A DNA stretch of 64,000 nucleotides from Kribbella amoyensis. GTDB lineage: Bacteria > Actinomycetota > Actinomycetes > Propionibacteriales > Kribbellaceae. The position numbers and the translations under genes were made by a program. The stretch's first letter is position 1; each line of letters begins with the position of its first letter. Shown here in pieces: positions 60,676 to 64,000 of this stretch. The notes beneath the pieces are model-generated. The model made no database searches, was not told where the DNA came from, and saw only the letters and a list, made by a program, of their open reading frames with translations. The stretch lies in the NCBI RefSeq assembly GCF_007828865.1, contig NZ_VIVK01000001.1, positions 3,410,001 to 3,474,000 of the forward strand, read 5' to 3'.

Positions 60676-62520
60676 ATGTCCCTTCTTCACCGCTGGCATG
60701 CCCTGAGCCCGACCGTCCGGGCAGCGGCCGTCCGCTCCGCACGGGAGCGGGCCGGCATCCCCGACTCGCGACAGCGCGCCGCCTGGCAGACCCGGAATCA
60801 GCACGTGGTCATCGCGATCCTGGCCGAGGCCGCCGCCGACAGGGAGCAACCGTGGCCGCACACGCTGCTGTCCGACTTCGCCCGGTACTGGCGTGACGGC
60901 GTTCGCACCGCGTACGAGGGTCCCGCTGGTGGGCTGCGGCGGCGGACGACCACGGCGGTGCTCGCGGCCGCGGTGTCGGGGGAGCAGGAGTACGTGGATG
61001 CCGCGGCCGACGGGCTGATGTTGCTGTGTGAACAGACCACGTGGTGCTGGGCGGCGCACGAGTCGTTCGCGGCGGCGCGGGACGAGGTGGTCGCGGATCC
61101 GGCCGAGCCGTACCTCGATCTCGGGGCCGCCGAGACCGTGGAGATCCTTGCCTGGGCCGACCTGGTCCTGGGGCCGGTGCTGGACGAACGCGTTCCCGGA
61201 CTGCGGCGCCGGATGCGGGCGGAGGCACGGACCCGGGTCCTACGGCCGTTCCTCGACGATCGCCGGTGGCACTGGCTCGGCCTGGACGGGCACCTGCACA
61301 ACTGGAACCCGTGGATCCACGGCCATGTCCTCGCCGCCGCGCTGTTCCTGGAGACCGACGAGCAGCTCCAGTCCGAGGTGGTGGACCTGGTCGTCGACGG
61401 ACTCGACCGGTACCTGGCCGCGCTCCCGGACGACGGCGGCTGCGACGAGGGGTACGCGTACTGGTGGAACGGCCCGGCCCGGCTCGCCGCGGCGCTCGAA
61501 CTGCTCGACCGGGTGACGGACGGCGAGTTCGCCCCGTGGACCTGTACCCCGCTCGCCGAACTGGCCCGCTACCCGCAACGGATGGCGCTGGGCGACGGGT
61601 GGTACGTCAACGTCGGTGACGGTCCCGCCCGTCCGTCGACCGAGCAGCCCTGGCACGACCTGCATCGCTGGGGCCGCCGGATCGCCGATGCCGGGGTGAT
61701 GGCCCAGGCGGCCGCGTACCGGAACCAGCCGCTGTCCGCCGAGAACGGTCTCGGCCGCGCCGTGGTCGGTCTGTTCGACGACACCTGGTGGTCCGCCGAG
61801 CCAGGGCCGCTCCCGTTGCCGGCGTCGAGCTGGCTTCCCGACGTCGAGCTCCTGGTTGCCCGGGGCAACGGGCTCACGCTGGCGGTCAAGGGCGGCCACA
61901 ACGCCGAGAACCACAACCACAACGACATCGGCTCGGCCATCGTGGCCGTGGACGCGACCCCGGTCCTGATCGACCTCGGCCAGCCCACGTACACCGCGAT
62001 CTCCTTCTCCGAGCGCCGGTACGAGCAGTGGGTGGTCCGCAGCGAGTGGCACAACGTCCCCGTGGTCGACGGGCACGAGCAGTCACCGGGTCCGCAATGG
62101 CGAGCCACCGGCCTCGCGGTACGGCAGGATGCGGCGGATTCCCTTGCGGTCGACCTGTCCCGCGCCTACCCGAGTGGTGAGGTACGACGGGTCGCGACGC
62201 TCGACCGGGATGCGCGGGAGGTCCGCATCGTCGACGAGTGGGGTGACGGGACCCGCCTCGCCGAGCACTTCGTGATCGCGGGGGAGCCGGCGGTCCATGA
62301 GGCCGGGGCGCTTGTCATCGAGACGCTCGGTGGTGCTACGGCGCGGCTGGCGTGGGACCCGGCGCTGGGTCCCGGCGAGCTGGAACGCCGCGAGGTCGAC
62401 GACGACCTGCTCGAAGACGTCTGGGGACCGGTCGTGCATCGGCTGATCCTCGACGCCGGTCCGGACCGGCAGCGGTTCGAACTCACCGTGACCCGGCTCG
62501 AGGAGAGCGTCCGTGACTGA
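60676..62520 (+). CDS. Heparinase II/III family protein
   Basis: A 614-residue protein: an (alpha/alpha) toroid N-terminal half (about 1-340; GHLHNWNPWIHGHVLAAAL with the His/Asn-rich active-site type loop) and a C-terminal beta-sandwich starting LTLAVKGGHNAENHNHNDIGS (about 395-415), the heparinase II/III hallmark. Members are polysaccharide lyases acting on uronic-acid polymers such as heparin, alginate or bacterial exopolysaccharide. No signal peptide is visible, so a cytoplasmic role on oligosaccharides is likely. GGAGAG lies 8 nt before ATG 60676. It overlaps the DUF2264 gene by 8 bp. Confidence 0.9.
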   Translation: MSLLHRWHALSPTVRAAAVRSARERAGIPDSRQRAAWQTRNQHVVIAILAEAAADREQPWPHTLLSDFARYWRDGVRTAYEGPAGGLRRRTTTAVLAAAVSGEQEYVDAAADGLMLLCEQTTWCWAAHESFAAARDEVVADPAEPYLDLGAAETVEILAWADLVLGPVLDERVPGLRRRMRAEARTRVLRPFLDDRRWHWLGLDGHLHNWNPWIHGHVLAAALFLETDEQLQSEVVDLVVDGLDRYLAALPDDGGCDEGYAYWWNGPARLAAALELLDRVTDGEFAPWTCTPLAELARYPQRMALGDGWYVNVGDGPARPSTEQPWHDLHRWGRRIADAGVMAQAAAYRNQPLSAENGLGRAVVGLFDDTWWSAEPGPLPLPASSWLPDVELLVARGNGLTLAVKGGHNAENHNHNDIGSAIVAVDATPVLIDLGQPTYTAISFSERRYEQWVVRSEWHNVPVVDGHEQSPGPQWRATGLAVRQDAADSLAVDLSRAYPSGEVRRVATLDRDAREVRIVDEWGDGTRLAEHFVIAGEPAVHEAGALVIETLGGATARLAWDPALGPGELERREVDDDLLEDVWGPVVHRLILDAGPDRQRFELTVTRLEESVRD

Positions 62521-64000
62521 CACCCAGGGCCTGCGAGCCGGACTGACCCGCGACGACTGGGGCGCCGCCGCCGATCGCCTGCTGCTCTCGCTGCGCCCGT
62601 GGTCCTCACCTGACCACGCCCGCATCGACCTGCCCGGACCGAACAGCGCGTACGGCCCGGACAGCGATTCGCTCGAAGCCTTCGCCCGGTCCTTCCTGCT
62701 CGCGGCGATCCGGTTGCGCGGTGAGAACGGCGCGGACCCGCACGGCATCGCCGACTGGTACGCCGAGGGCCTGCGCGCCGGGACGTCACCCAGCTCGCCG
62801 ACCGCGTGGCCCCGGCCGGACCAGCTCGACCAGGCGAAGGTGGAGGCGTGCTCGATCGCGCTCGGGCTGCACCTGTCCAGGCCGTGGCTGTGGGACCGGC
62901 TGACCGACGCCGATCGCGACCAGGTCGTCACCTGGTTCGCGACCGTGGTCGGTCAGAAGTACCCGCCGATCAACTGGGTCTGGTTCCAGATCGTGGTGGA
63001 GACGTTCCTGAAGTCGGTCGGTGGGCCCTGGTCATCGGCCGATATCGAGAGCGGGCTGGCGGTGCACGAGGCGCTCTACCGCGACCACGGCTGGTACGCG
63101 GACGGGCCGGAGCGCGCGTTCGACCACTACAACGGCTGGGCGCTGCACGTGTATCCGTTGCTCTGGGCATCGATGGACAGGAGCCTCTGCGACCCCGCGC
63201 TCGAAACCGCCTGGCGGGACCGGCTGTCGACCTTCCTCGACGGCCACGTCCACCTGGTCGGCGGGAACGGATCGCCTTTGGTGCAAGGGCGCAGCCTCAC
63301 GTACCGCTTCGCTGCCGCGGCGCCGTTGTGGATGGGCGCGATCACCGGTGCGACCGATCTCGCTCCCGGCGTACTGCGTCGCGCCGCATCCGGAATGCTC
63401 GGCCACTTCCTCGACCGTGGCGTCCCCGACGAGCGCGGGCTGCTCAACCTCGGCTGGTACGGCGAGTGGCCGGCGATCGCGCAGTCGTACTCCGGGCCGG
63501 GCTCGCCGTACTGGGCCGTGAAGGGCATGCTCGGCCTGATGCTCCCGGCCGACCACCCGGTCTGGACCGCCGAGGAGGAACCGCTCCCGGTCGAGTCCGG
63601 CGACTTCGCGATCACCCTGCCGGAGCCGGGCTGGCTTGTCAGCGGGACCAGGTCCGACGGCATCGTCCGCGTCGTCAACCACGGCACCGACCACTCGAAC
63701 GAGGACGACCGGCGCGCGGACTCCCCGTTGTACGCCCGGCTCGCGTACTCGACCCACACGATGCCCCCGATGAGTACGCCGTTCTGGGCGGAGGCGCTGG
63801 AGAACAGCGTGACCGTGGTCCATCCCGAGCTCGGAACCTCACACCGCAACGGGTTCCGGACGATCTCGCCCAACGCCTCGGTCACGTCGTCCCACTGGGT
63901 CCGAACGGCCGAGGACACCAGCCCGGAACACGGCTCGGGCCGAGGCGGCACGGTCATCGAGGGACCGGAGCTCGTGGTCGCGTCGGCCCTGCGCGGCAGC
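62513..64000 (+). CDS. DUF2264 domain-containing protein (3' partial)
   Basis: The frame starts at GTG 62513, inside the end of the heparinase gene, and runs open to the window edge (496 codons, no stop). The N-terminal (alpha/alpha) toroid-like DUF2264 pattern is present: SLEAFARSFLLAAIRLRG, QKYPPINWVWFQIVVETFL, DGPERAFDHYNGWALHVYPL, GRSLTYRFAAAAP. DUF2264 proteins occur in loci for degradation of rhamnogalacturonan, pectin and ulvan-like polymers and are probably glycoside hydrolases or lyases; activity is not established. Translation coupling to the heparinase suggests one substrate. Confidence 0.88.
   Translation, partial: MTDTQGLRAGLTRDDWGAAADRLLLSLRPWSSPDHARIDLPGPNSAYGPDSDSLEAFARSFLLAAIRLRGENGADPHGIADWYAEGLRAGTSPSSPTAWPRPDQLDQAKVEACSIALGLHLSRPWLWDRLTDADRDQVVTWFATVVGQKYPPINWVWFQIVVETFLKSVGGPWSSADIESGLAVHEALYRDHGWYADGPERAFDHYNGWALHVYPLLWASMDRSLCDPALETAWRDRLSTFLDGHVHLVGGNGSPLVQGRSLTYRFAAAAPLWMGAITGATDLAPGVLRRAASGMLGHFLDRGVPDERGLLNLGWYGEWPAIAQSYSGPGSPYWAVKGMLGLMLPADHPVWTAEEEPLPVESGDFAITLPEPGWLVSGTRSDGIVRVVNHGTDHSNEDDRRADSPLYARLAYSTHTMPPMSTPFWAEALENSVTVVHPELGTSHRNGFRTISPNASVTSSHWVRTAEDTSPEHGSGRGGTVIEGPELVVASALRGS

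Overview
The window is high-GC DNA from an actinobacterium. The order mtrA-mtrB-lpqB-(comF)-hpf-secA, then an Rv3235-type gene and a wax-ester-synthase gene, is the order I know from Mycobacterium tuberculosis (Rv3246c to Rv3234c). The lack of mycolate-type genes, plus the many sugar ABC and polysaccharide genes, points to the Propionibacteriales (Kribbella- or Nocardioides-like); that placement is inference. I see no rRNA, tRNA, CRISPR, IS element or phage gene. No stretch over 300 bases lacks a gene. The first and last genes run off the window.

Region 1 (1-6006): two overlapping ANTAR regulators, then a leftward operon of a polytopic membrane protein, DUF4129, DUF4350, a MoxR AAA+ ATPase and a DUF58 protein, linked by overlapping stop/start codons. 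Region 2 (6176-18263), divergent from it, is the conserved envelope and translation block: MtrA/MtrB/LpqB two-component system, ComF, long-form ribosome hibernation factor, a secreted trypsin, a helix-hairpin-helix membrane protein, a YcaQ-type DNA glycosylase and SecA.

Region 3 (18463-33567) looks like an accessory insert between secA and the Rv3235-type gene. It holds an OsmC protein, two FAD oxidoreductases and a large SARP/AAA/TPR regulator, with 11-14 bp spaced heptamers in front that resemble SARP sites. It then holds a LacI-controlled sugar locus (binding lipoprotein, two permeases, GH130 enzyme, Tat-exported carbohydrate-active-like protein) with a clear promoter and tandem operators, then a phosphotransferase and an AraC regulator.

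Region 4 (33756-41760) returns to conserved actinobacterial genes: Rv3235-type protein, a LysM protein with WRTTE-type repeats, an Sm-like tandem-domain protein, an excisionase-type HTH protein, a CpaB-like SAF protein with a TadZ/CpaE-like ATPase, a DUF4097 protein, a HAD protein and a GT87 mannosyltransferase. Region 5 (41767-52612): RidA/MarR pair, membrane protein with a cupredoxin-like lipoprotein, wax ester synthase, DUF6912, Ku, VOC protein, secreted beta-propeller protein and a glutamate-semialdehyde dehydrogenase. Region 6 (52812-64000): a small zinc-ribbon protein, DUF2505, a NarL-type two-component system, a large secreted subtilase, and a heparinase II/III plus DUF2264 pair likely acting on uronic-acid polysaccharides.

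Two signals recur. Most operon joints use ATGA, GTGA or TGATG overlaps. At least seven genes lack a Shine-Dalgarno site but have a -10-like hexamer 6-7 nt before the start, which suggests leaderless mRNAs.
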